Under the pieces are notes generated by a model that was given only the letters and a program-made list of their open reading frames with translations, made no database searches and had not been told where the DNA came from. This document shows, one piece after another, positions 1-7,562 of a stretch of DNA of 11,288 nucleotides. The DNA comes from WFTC01 sp047635955 (GTDB taxonomy: Bacteria; Patescibacteriota; Gracilibacteria; UBA1369; 2-02-FULL-48-14). The translations under genes and the position numbers were made by a program. Numbering within the stretch: the stretch's first letter is position 1; each line of letters opens with the position of its first letter. The stretch covers positions 1-11,288 of the forward strand of contig JBLIGW010000031.1 in NCBI GenBank assembly GCA_047635955.1, in the 5' to 3' direction.

Positions 1-1523
1 CTGTGGAATATTTTATGACTAGGACTTTTCCGACTGTAGAGCCGGATACTGATACTGGTCACAATTCCTAAACTGACAAAGAGTGAAGAAATAAGAACAA
101 TACTAACGGTAATAGGAATACTTTTAATGAACTCTCCCAGTATCCCGCCTGTTAAGAGCATAGGGAGGAAAGCAAAAACGGTGGTCATTACTCCCGCAAT
201 AAGTGGCATTTGATGTTCATGAATCGTTTCAATGGCAGCCTCGAGAGGAGCCATTTTAGCTTCAATCTTCACATTGATAGACTCTGTAATCACAATGGAG
301 GCGTCCACCAAAATCCCAAGAGATAGAATCAAGGCGAAGAGTGTCAGGGAGTTTATTGTGTATCCCAAGAGAGATAAGATCGTGAAAGTAATGAAAAAAG
401 TGAGTGGAATAGAAATTCCAGCCATAAGTGATTCACGCCATCCGAGGAACAGAAAAAGAACCGACATCACAATGAGTACGGTTTGTATTCCACTTTGTAG
501 TAGAGCTCCTAGGTCATCACGAATGTATTTCGCATTGTCTTCAATCATTACAATATTGATATCCTCAGGAAGGATTTCCAATTCCATCTCTACAATTTTT
601 TCTTGAATTTCATCCACCATTCTAAGTATGTCACCTCCTTCAGCTTTAAAGACTCTTAGAGTTACAGCTTCAAAACTAGGCTCACCATCTTCACTCATAA
701 GAGAAAGACTCCGTTGTTCTTCAAAGCCATCAATAACGTCAGCAATGTCATCCACAGTGATTACCGTTCCCTCAATAGAGGTGACAGGCACATCGGCTAC
801 GTCACTGGCCGTGAGCAATTGGCCATCAAGTGTAATAGTAAATTCCTCATCCGCTGTTTCAATGAATCCAACAGGGATGTCACTGTTGGCTTGTGAAATA
901 GCATTATTAACTTCGCTTAGGCTGAGCCCTAGGCTGTCCAAGGCGGTTTTATCCACTAGGATTTGTACTTCTCTATTCTTAGTTCCTAGTACTTGAACTT
1001 GAGACACACTTCCCACTCGTTCAATTTCGTCCTGAATGATTTCTGCGTACTGAGTTATTTGGGCCAGGTCGTAAGGACCTCCCATTCCAAATACCAAAAT
1101 TGGCGTATCAGAGAGTTGAACTTTTTGAACAAAAGAGTCGCTCACATCATTAGGAAGATCAGAAGCGGCGCGGTCAACCGCGTCTTTTAAGTCATTCACT
1201 TTTTCACTAATATCTGCGTCAGAATCAAATTGAACCGTGATCATAGAAATACCTTTGGCAGAACTGGAATCCACTTGGTCCACTCCTTCAATACCAAAAA
1301 TTTGATTTTCAATAGGCGTAGTCACAAGAATTTCTACATCTTCTGAACTAGCCCCAAGAAAAGGAGTAGTCACCACGGCAATAGGAATATTCACTTCAGG
1401 TGAGGCTTCCTTTGGCATGTTAGTCATGGCGAAAAGCCCAAAGATAGTGATAGCCAAAATCATGATCGAAGTGAATCGATTGTTTTCAAAGAAAAACTTC
1501 CATCGTGTTTTGAACTCGGTCAT
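1..1523 (-). CDS. RND-family efflux transporter permease (AcrB/HAE-type), N-terminal half, cut by window edge
   Basis: This is the inner-membrane, proton-driven pump subunit of a tripartite-type RND exporter. The first 507 codons are visible and the remaining part, about half of a usual ~1000-aa protein, lies left of base 1. A first membrane helix (about residues 14-32) is followed by a large extracytoplasmic porter domain. Helices from about residue 343 include the family-typical LFLGWRESLMAGISIPL stretch. The TM4 proton-relay motif reads GILVDASIV: Asp is at residue 407, as in AcrB, but position 408 is Ala where AcrB has a second Asp. Glu414 is kept. The ATG at 1523-1521 overlaps the adaptor stop by ATGA, so the gene is the second cistron of an adaptor-pump operon and is probably translationally coupled. 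There is no Shine-Dalgarno sequence. The family is clear; the substrate cannot be told. The reading frame is open throughout. Confidence 0.9.
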   Translation of the reverse strand, partial: MTEFKTRWKFFFENNRFTSIMILAITIFGLFAMTNMPKEASPEVNIPIAVVTTPFLGASSEDVEILVTTPIENQIFGIEGVDQVDSSSAKGISMITVQFDSDADISEKVNDLKDAVDRAASDLPNDVSDSFVQKVQLSDTPILVFGMGGPYDLAQITQYAEIIQDEIERVGSVSQVQVLGTKNREVQILVDKTALDSLGLSLSEVNNAISQANSDIPVGFIETADEEFTITLDGQLLTASDVADVPVTSIEGTVITVDDIADVIDGFEEQRSLSLMSEDGEPSFEAVTLRVFKAEGGDILRMVDEIQEKIVEMELEILPEDINIVMIEDNAKYIRDDLGALLQSGIQTVLIVMSVLFLFLGWRESLMAGISIPLTFFITFTILSLLGYTINSLTLFALILSLGILVDASIVITESINVKIEAKMAPLEAAIETIHEHQMPLIAGVMTTVFAFLPMLLTGGILGEFIKSIPITVSIVLISSLFVSLGIVTSISIRLYSRKSPSHKIFH

Positions 1524-3346
1524 TCGTCAGAATTAAGGACGTTCACTAGCTCACCTACGCTCAGTCCTCGAACTGAACTTACAAATTGATCTTCGTCATT
1601 AAGTCCACTTAGGACTTCTACAGATTCTCCAACTATTTTACCTAGTTTTACTTCTTGCTCCTCTATCAGACCGTCTTCACTGACGATATAAATGTAACTC
1701 GTATTTGAGCTAACTTTAACCGCAGCAAGCGGGAGGAAGTATTTACTGTCTTCAGATTCGATTTGAGAAGAGTAGACATCAATTTGAACGTATTCACCTA
1801 CGAGTAGGTCGGTATCTTTTTCTGTGATTAAAATAGTGATTTCTACTTTTTTAGTGTTTGGGTCGATACTAGGTGAAATTCTAAATACCGCTGCGTCTAT
1901 GCTTTCATTCACAAGTACGGAATCTCCAATTTGGATTGATTTGAGGTCATCAGCACTGACGTAGGTAAGTACTTGAATCTGATCAGAGTTCACAATAGAA
2001 ACGAGTTCTTGCGCGGAATTGACAAGTTCACCTGCTCTAAGACTCATAACTGAAACTAGTCCACTGATCGGAGCCGTTATTAGTGTTTTACCTTGATTGA
2101 TTGATGCCAATTGGTAGGCCGCGTAGGCCTCAGCAATACTAGCTTCATAAGGGGCCACATCCACATTACGAGGGCCAGAGCTAACAAGATCATAAGCGGC
2201 TTGAGACGCCGCTAATGCTGCTTCTTGAACAGCTATAGCTGCCTGAGCAGAGGAGAGGCTGTATTCAGCAGAATCTTTAGCTTGATTGTAATCAACGAGC
2301 GTTGACTCATAAGTGATTACGGCATTGTCATAGCTGAGTTCAGAATCAGAAATAGATTGAGTGCCACTTGTGAGGCTAGATATTTTTGTTTGTGCATTAC
2401 TTAGGTCCGTTGTGAATATACTTACATAAGCATTGATTTCACTTGCACTTAGACCCGCAGAATCAGGAGTGGAGTTCATCACATTGATCATGGCATACAG
2501 GTGATCTTCAAGCTCTTCTAAGATGTTTTCAGCCTGGTCAGCATAGTCTTCAATCACATCATTATCAGAATTAGAACTTAGAGAATTGACTCCATTGAGT
2601 TCTTCATCCAAAAGATCTAAAAGTCTTTCATAGCTATTTTCTGCATCTCTTAAGGCCTGACTGTTTCTGGCAGAAAGAGCGTCCTCAAAAGAATCATTGA
2701 TAGAGCTGTTTTCAATTCCAAGAATTTCATCCGTATCTTCCATGGTGTCGATCACTATCGTATAAGCACCTTTAATTGTGCTCACTAGACTGTCATATTC
2801 ACTATTTACCTCTGATAGATTGAGATTGTTTTGAGATGTTGATATGGCCGTAGCTGAATTATAAATATTCATTTCAGCTGAAAGCTCTGATTGATTGTAG
2901 GCTATTTCAGCAGAAAGTAGATTTGCTTGAGCTTGAGCCAAATTGGCTGCAGATTGTGCAACTTCTTGATCACTTGAACCTGCAAGAACTTGATTCAAGG
3001 AAGCTTGAGCCTTTTGAATGCTTGCCGCTGCTTGTGCCAATTGTGCGTTATAGCTAGCAGATTCTAGTTGAACTAGTGGGTCACCAGCATTCACGTAGTC
3101 TCCAATCTGTGCATAGATAGACTCTACGGTTCCAGAGATTTCACTGCTTAGTATCACTTGATTAACAGATTCAACTTCACCAACTGCATTAATTTCGCTA
3201 TCGGTAGATTGAAAGTCACTAGCACTTACGATCGAAACGGTAGTAGGGGCTTCTAGGGAACTAGTATCTACAGTTTCAACAGGTTTATAAATGAGGTATA
3301 GGAGGGCAAAACCAATCACTATTCCAATTCCAATGTATTTTTTCAT
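1520..3346 (-). CDS. RND efflux periplasmic adaptor (HlyD/MFP family) with very long helical region
   Basis: This is a membrane-fusion/adaptor subunit partnering the RND permease encoded just downstream. The 608-aa protein starts MKKYIGIGIV with an N-terminal membrane anchor (about residues 3-20). The first lipoyl half lies around residues 57-96 (SSEISGTVESIYAQIGDYV). A long Ala/Ser/Gln-rich helical region follows, to about 410. The second lipoyl half is at about 421-455 (LITAPISGLVSVMSLRAGEL). A beta-barrel and a membrane-proximal region then run to the C-terminus. Classic RND adaptors are near 370-400 aa, so the excess sits in the helical hairpin (about residues 185-345, acidic and coiled-coil-like). 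I chose the ATG at 3346 because AGAGAA lies just upstream. A TTG at 3370 in the same frame would add eight residues. The promoter is probably the extended -10 at 3371-3379. The substrate is unknown. Confidence 0.9.
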   Translation of the reverse strand: MKKYIGIGIVIGFALLYLIYKPVETVDTSSLEAPTTVSIVSASDFQSTDSEINAVGEVESVNQVILSSEISGTVESIYAQIGDYVNAGDPLVQLESASYNAQLAQAAASIQKAQASLNQVLAGSSDQEVAQSAANLAQAQANLLSAEIAYNQSELSAEMNIYNSATAISTSQNNLNLSEVNSEYDSLVSTIKGAYTIVIDTMEDTDEILGIENSSINDSFEDALSARNSQALRDAENSYERLLDLLDEELNGVNSLSSNSDNDVIEDYADQAENILEELEDHLYAMINVMNSTPDSAGLSASEINAYVSIFTTDLSNAQTKISSLTSGTQSISDSELSYDNAVITYESTLVDYNQAKDSAEYSLSSAQAAIAVQEAALAASQAAYDLVSSGPRNVDVAPYEASIAEAYAAYQLASINQGKTLITAPISGLVSVMSLRAGELVNSAQELVSIVNSDQIQVLTYVSADDLKSIQIGDSVLVNESIDAAVFRISPSIDPNTKKVEITILITEKDTDLLVGEYVQIDVYSSQIESEDSKYFLPLAAVKVSSNTSYIYIVSEDGLIEEQEVKLGKIVGESVEVLSGLNDEDQFVSSVRGLSVGELVNVLNSDE

Positions 3347-3370
3347 AGTCAATTCTCTATAAGATGGCAA

Positions 3371-3379
3371 ATTCTAACA
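3371..3379 (-). promoter_or_regulatory. Extended -10 promoter for the adaptor/RND operon
   Basis: On the minus strand this reads TGTTAGAAT, an extended -10 (TGn plus a five-of-six match to TATAAT). It would place the transcription start near 3364, about 18 nt before the adaptor ATG at 3346. No good -35 is visible at 17 bp, which is common for extended -10 promoters. It mirrors the divergent plus-strand promoter at 3450-3458. Confidence 0.45.
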
Positions 3380-3449
3380 GTTTAGTTTTGAGAAATCTAG
3401 ACAAAATAGACGGATTATGGCCTCACCTCTTTCACCAGACCTGTTAATG

Positions 3450-3458
3450 TGTTATAAT
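3450..3458 (+). promoter_or_regulatory. Extended -10 promoter for the PrsW-family gene
   Basis: TGTTATAAT is a perfect TATAAT hexamer with the TGn extension. A weak -35-like TTTCAC lies at 3430-3435 with a 17-bp spacer. The start of transcription would fall near 3465, leaving a leader of about 18 nt before the ATG at 3483. That leader has no Shine-Dalgarno sequence. Confidence 0.6.
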
Positions 3459-3482
3459 TACTAGATAAAATTAACGATTTTG

Positions 3483-4412
3483 ATGCAATTAGCAATTAGT
3501 ATATTGATGGCCATGATTCCTGCCTTTATTTGGGCCTCTATCTTCTACAAAAAAGATGAAGTTTATAGACCAAAAGCTATTCAGACTTTCCTATTGGGGA
3601 TTGCCTCTGTTTTACCGATTTTACTCTACAAGTGGAGTTGGGACTTAATGCCTGGTTTGAATGTGTTCTCTTACACAAACGAGCTACGGTTTGATGTTTT
3701 TAACTTCACAGATTACCTATTTTTACCTCTGGGAACGGTTTTTGCCTTTCTTTTTGTTGGGGTTATTGAGGAGTGGATGAAAATGTGGGTAGTACGAAAA
3801 TCAGACAAAGGTTTCTTTAGGAATATTGATGATGCAATTGAATTCTCGATAATTTCAGCTTTAGGGTTCGCCTTTATTGAGAATATTCTTTATTTCTACT
3901 TCATTTGGCAGTTGCAGGGGGTGGAAGTGCTTTTCGTCTCATTCATATTCAGAAGTGTGTTCTCGACTTTTGCTCATATTCTATTCTCGGGTATCTTTGG
4001 TTACTTTTACGGAGTGGCTTACTTTGCAGACCCAATTTGGTCTGAAGAACAGAGGAAGTCTAGACACCCGTTTGTTGACTTTGTACATACCATTTTCCAT
4101 ATGAAGCGTAATAGAGTCTTTGCCATTGAGAAAATGAGTGAAGGTCTGATTATGGCAGTAATCCTTCATGCGGCCTTTAATATCTTATTGGAGTTGAACC
4201 TCTCGTTCTTTATGGTACCGTTCTTGGTTGTTGGATACAGCTATTTGGATCATCTGTTCAAGGAAAAGGAGAATTTGAAAGCCTATGGTTATCTTGTGGG
4301 AGAAGATTCTCCAGCTCATATCCATCACGTCCTTTGGCACCATGCAGGACCTGAACGAGTGCGTCGTTGGAACAGGAAACGTAAGAAGAAAGTTAAACAA
4401 AAGAAAGCATGA
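3483..4412 (+). CDS. PrsW-family intramembrane metalloprotease
   Basis: This 309-aa polytopic membrane protein carries the motifs of the PrsW protease family (PF13367-type), whose members cleave substrates inside the membrane; Bacillus PrsW performs site-1 cleavage of the anti-sigma factor RsiW. Visible motifs are EEWMK (Glu96, Glu97, Lys100), FAFIEN (Glu133, Asn134), a conserved-looking His165 in a membrane helix (STFAHILFSG), and HAAFN (His229, Asn233). These are the expected catalytic/metal-binding positions. The C-terminus is cytoplasm-like and highly basic (KRKKKVKQKK). I chose ATG 3483; a TTG sits directly before it at 3480. The substrate is unknown and no anti-sigma/sigma pair is in the window. 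The divergent neighbour is an efflux operon, so control of envelope stress is possible but only inferred. The stop overlaps the next small ORF by ATGA. Confidence 0.85.
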   Translation: MQLAISILMAMIPAFIWASIFYKKDEVYRPKAIQTFLLGIASVLPILLYKWSWDLMPGLNVFSYTNELRFDVFNFTDYLFLPLGTVFAFLFVGVIEEWMKMWVVRKSDKGFFRNIDDAIEFSIISALGFAFIENILYFYFIWQLQGVEVLFVSFIFRSVFSTFAHILFSGIFGYFYGVAYFADPIWSEEQRKSRHPFVDFVHTIFHMKRNRVFAIEKMSEGLIMAVILHAAFNILLELNLSFFMVPFLVVGYSYLDHLFKEKENLKAYGYLVGEDSPAHIHHVLWHHAGPERVRRWNRKRKKKVKQKKA

Positions 4413-4600
4413 TTCCTTCTGGATTAAATTTTGGAGAGAACTTAAGTGGTGCTATGAAGGCATTAAAGGGTCTTGGTGGGATCGTTGAACATGCGATTGG
4501 TAATCCTATCTCAGATGAGCCAAAAGGTTTACGAGGGAGGGGAAACGTACATGCGTCAACAGGGGTTGAATTATATGTCTCAACCGGCTTTTTCAATTAA
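4409..4600 (+). CDS. Small ORF coupled to the PrsW gene, unknown function
   Basis: I do not recognise this 63-aa product. It starts MIPSGLNFGE, has a glycine-rich middle (KALKGLGGIVEHAIGN) and ends ELYVSTGFFN. It has no membrane helix, no cysteine and no known motif. Support for a real gene: its ATG overlaps the preceding stop as ATGA, the same geometry as three confident junctions in this window; it fills most of the 258-base gap before uvrA; and its codon use looks like the neighbours'. Against: it is short, has only a weak purine stretch (AGAAAG) as ribosome site, and other frames are open over the same stretch (4393-4596 minus, to 4488 plus). If real, it would be made together with the protease. 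Confidence 0.45.
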   Translation: MIPSGLNFGENLSGAMKALKGLGGIVEHAIGNPISDEPKGLRGRGNVHASTGVELYVSTGFFN

Positions 4601-4658
4601 AATTGCCCTTCTGGGTTTTATCTGTTAGGATCCTTTGGCTTAGATTTTAGTTCTAACC

Positions 4659-4669
4659 TGTTTTAAACA
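4659..4669 (+). promoter_or_regulatory. Pseudo-palindrome TGTTTTAAACA at the uvrA start (operator or extended -10)
   Basis: This is a perfect TGTTT/AAACA inverted repeat around one base, ending two bases before the uvrA ATG. The larger word at 4656-4670 recurs, reverse-complemented, at 8905-8919. It may be an operator. Alternatively TGT+TTTAAA is a weak extended -10 giving an almost leaderless uvrA mRNA starting near 4674-4677. It does not match the E. coli LexA box (CTGT-N8-ACAG). Confidence 0.3.
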
Positions 4670-4670
4670 T

Positions 4671-7562
4671 ATGTCGATGGATAAAATCGTGGTCAAGGGA
4701 GCCAAAATGCACAATTTGAAAAATATTGATGTAGAAATTCCAAGAGATAAGCTTACGGTGATTACGGGACTCTCAGGGTCCGGAAAGTCGACACTTGCTT
4801 TTGATACTATTTATGCGGAGGGGCAACGACGTTATGTCGAATCTCTTTCCACTTACGCACGTCAATTTCTTGGTGTGATGGATAAGCCAGATGTAGAAAG
4901 TATTGAAGGTCTGTCTCCGGCGATTTCTATCGACCAGAAGACAGCACCTAGAAACCCACGTTCAACCGTGGGGACAACAACGGAGATTTATGATCACCTT
5001 CGACTCTTTTTTGCTCGAGTAGGAGTGCCTCATTGTCCAATTTGTCACAAAGCGATTGTTCGTCAGTCAGCAAGTCAAATTGTTGAGCACATTAAGGCAA
5101 TGGATCAAGGTCGTAGGATCATGCTTCTAGCGCCATTGGTATCTGGAAAGAAAGGATCACACGGCGCCGAAATTGAAACCGCAAAGAAAGAAGGATTCGT
5201 TCGTTTACGAATTGATGGAGAAATCTATTCAGTTCTAGAACTGCCTGAATTAGATCCAACTTTAGAACACGATGTTGAAGTAGTAGTAGATCGTCTCGTA
5301 GTTAAGGATTATGAGCCTCTTGTTAAGGAGCTTTCTTCAGGACAAAAGTTGATAACACCCAATCCAAACTCAACTCGATTGGCTGATTCCGTTGAAACCA
5401 CTTTGGCTCACAGCCATGGGGTGATGATGGTCTTAGACGATGAAACTGGAGAAACACATACTTTCTCTGAAAACTTCTCATGTAATGAACATCCAGAAGT
5501 AGCGATTAGTGAGGTTGAACCTAGAAACTTTTCGTTTAATAGTCCACATGGTGCTTGTGAAGTTTGTCATGGGCTAGGAACTCGTTTGGAAATTGATTCT
5601 GATTTGGTAATGCCAAACAAGAAGTTGAGCTTATCTGAAGGAGCAATCATGCCTTGGGCTTCAAGTAGTTCTCATCTGACTTGGTACACACAAATTCTAG
5701 AGGCAGTTTCTGTGAAATACAAATTTTCAATGGATGAACCTGTAAGTAAGTTGAATGAGAAGGCAATGAAGCTCGTTCTTTACGGAACGGGAGAGGAAAA
5801 ATATGAAGTGAAAATGGAAAGTCATGGAGGGGCAACAAAGTCTGAATTCAATACTAAGTACGAAGGAGTGATACCTAATCTGCAACGACGTTTCTTGGAG
5901 ACAGATTCAGATTACGTTCGAAAGAAAATCGAACAATTCATGCAAATTCACATGTGTAATACCTGTGAAGGGAAACGACTTAAGCCTGAATACCTTTCAG
6001 TAACGGTTGATGGGAAAAACATTGCAGATGCAACAAATATGTCTATTGAGGAATCAAGTGCGTTCTTTGAAGGCTTGGTACTCAATGAGACTCAAAAAAT
6101 GATTGCTGAACCTATCTTGAGAGAAGTACAAGCTCGTCTTGGTTTCTTGAATCAAGTTGGAGTGAGTTACCTCACTTTGAATCGAGCATCAAACACGCTT
6201 TCTGGAGGAGAAGCTCAACGAATCAGACTGGCTACTCAAATTGGATCTCATCTGATGGGAGTGCTTTATGTTTTGGATGAACCTTCAATTGGATTGCATC
6301 AAAACGATAATGAAAAACTAATTGAAACGATGATTTCTTTGCGTGACAAAGGAAACACAGTGATTGTAGTTGAGCATGATGTAGACACAATGTTGGCTGC
6401 CGATTACCTACTGGACATCGGTCCTGGAGCTGGAAAGCATGGTGGATACGTAGTGGCAGCAGGAACTCCAAAAGAAGTAATGGCTAATAAAGATTCAGTG
6501 ACTGGACAGTACTTGTCTGGGAGAAAGAAAATTCCTATGCCTGAAAAGAGACGTAAGGGGAACGGTAAGTTCTTGGAAGTTTTAGGCGCTGTGGAGAACA
6601 ATCTAAAAGACATAGATGCTAAGTTCCCTCTAGGAACTTTCATTTGTGTGACAGGAGTGTCTGGTTCAGGAAAGTCTAGCTTGGTGAACGACATTATGGT
6701 CCGAAAAGTATCAGCAACCATCAATCGGAGTAAGAAGCTCACGGGAGCTCATAGAGACATCACGGGGATTGAGCATCTAGATAAGTTGATCAATATTGAT
6801 CAGTCAGCTATTGGACGAACCCCTCGTTCAAATCCAGCGACTTATACGGGTGTATTTACAGATATACGAGACATATTCTCACAAACACCTGAGTCACGGC
6901 TGCGTGGATACAAGCCAGGGCGATTCTCCTTCAATGTGAAGGGAGGGCGTTGTGAAGTTTGTCAGGGAGATGGAGTGAAAAAGATTGAAATGCACTTCCT
7001 GCCTGACGTCTACGTTCCTTGTGAAACTTGTAAGGGGAAACGATACAATCGTGAAACTTTGGAAATCACTTACCGTGGAAAGAACATTGCAGGAGTTCTA
7101 GATATGACCGTGGATGAAGGATTTGAATTCTTTGCTTCTATCCCTTCGATTAAAACTAAATTGCAAACACTTTCTCGAGTGGGACTCGGTTACTTGCACT
7201 TAGGCCAATCTGCTCCAACCCTTTCTGGAGGTGAGGCTCAACGTATTAAGTTGGCTTCAGAGTTATCTAAACGATCAACCGGTAAGACGCTTTACGTGCT
7301 GGACGAACCAACAACGGGGCTTCACTTTGATGACGTAAATAAACTTGTAGCCGTGCTTCAAGAGCTAGTGGACGGAGGAAATACCGTTCTCGTGATTGAG
7401 CACAATCTTGATCTAATCAAATGTTGTGATCACATCATTGATATTGGTCCAACCGGAGGTAACGGTGGAGGCTTGATTATCGCAGAAGGAACTCCTGAAG
7501 AAGTAGCTAATATGGGGAAAGAGTCATTCACAGGAATGTGGCTTAAGAAAATGGGGATATGA
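4671..7562 (+). CDS. uvrA: Excinuclease ABC subunit A (UvrA)
   Basis: UvrA is the damage-sensing ATPase of nucleotide excision repair; as a dimer it loads UvrB at DNA lesions in the cytoplasm. This 963-aa copy is complete and close to the usual 940-960 aa. It has two ABC cassettes: Walker A GLSGSGKS at 33-40 and GVSGSGKS at 662-669, signatures LSGGEAQRI at 510 and 851, and Walker B LYVLDEP at 532 and 874. Zinc sites are C761/C764 with C784/C787, and C271/H274 with C296/C299, where CNEH replaces the CxxC of E. coli. Extra CxxC pairs lie at 122/125 and 429/432. The second Met (base 4677, MDKIVV) matches the E. coli N-terminus and may be the true start. No Shine-Dalgarno is visible. The last codons overlap the transporter start by ATGA. 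Confidence 0.97.
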   Translation: MSMDKIVVKGAKMHNLKNIDVEIPRDKLTVITGLSGSGKSTLAFDTIYAEGQRRYVESLSTYARQFLGVMDKPDVESIEGLSPAISIDQKTAPRNPRSTVGTTTEIYDHLRLFFARVGVPHCPICHKAIVRQSASQIVEHIKAMDQGRRIMLLAPLVSGKKGSHGAEIETAKKEGFVRLRIDGEIYSVLELPELDPTLEHDVEVVVDRLVVKDYEPLVKELSSGQKLITPNPNSTRLADSVETTLAHSHGVMMVLDDETGETHTFSENFSCNEHPEVAISEVEPRNFSFNSPHGACEVCHGLGTRLEIDSDLVMPNKKLSLSEGAIMPWASSSSHLTWYTQILEAVSVKYKFSMDEPVSKLNEKAMKLVLYGTGEEKYEVKMESHGGATKSEFNTKYEGVIPNLQRRFLETDSDYVRKKIEQFMQIHMCNTCEGKRLKPEYLSVTVDGKNIADATNMSIEESSAFFEGLVLNETQKMIAEPILREVQARLGFLNQVGVSYLTLNRASNTLSGGEAQRIRLATQIGSHLMGVLYVLDEPSIGLHQNDNEKLIETMISLRDKGNTVIVVEHDVDTMLAADYLLDIGPGAGKHGGYVVAAGTPKEVMANKDSVTGQYLSGRKKIPMPEKRRKGNGKFLEVLGAVENNLKDIDAKFPLGTFICVTGVSGSGKSSLVNDIMVRKVSATINRSKKLTGAHRDITGIEHLDKLINIDQSAIGRTPRSNPATYTGVFTDIRDIFSQTPESRLRGYKPGRFSFNVKGGRCEVCQGDGVKKIEMHFLPDVYVPCETCKGKRYNRETLEITYRGKNIAGVLDMTVDEGFEFFASIPSIKTKLQTLSRVGLGYLHLGQSAPTLSGGEAQRIKLASELSKRSTGKTLYVLDEPTTGLHFDDVNKLVAVLQELVDGGNTVLVIEHNLDLIKCCDHIIDIGPTGGNGGGLIIAEGTPEEVANMGKESFTGMWLKKMGI

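Noticed and set aside
232..1190. Several plus-strand open frames between 232 and 1190.
   Set aside because: They lie antisense to the RND permease, whose continuous frame carries clear family motifs. Their translations look like low-complexity shadow sequence.
4601..4645. Terminator between the small ORF and uvrA (GCCC TTCT GGGT TTT near 4607-4620).
   Set aside because: The stem is only three G-C pairs plus a wobble and the T run is interrupted. It cannot be supported as a terminator.
4656..4672. LexA (SOS) box of the E. coli type before uvrA.
   Set aside because: CTGT is present but ACAG is not at the required 8-bp spacing, and the Gram-positive GAAC/GTTC form is absent too.
5482..5568. 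UvrA zinc site with CNEH instead of CxxC, as a possible loss of function.
   Set aside because: His can serve as the fourth ligand, and as I recall variants with His near this position occur in UvrA of other phyla (for example actinobacteria). All ATPase motifs and the second zinc finger are intact.
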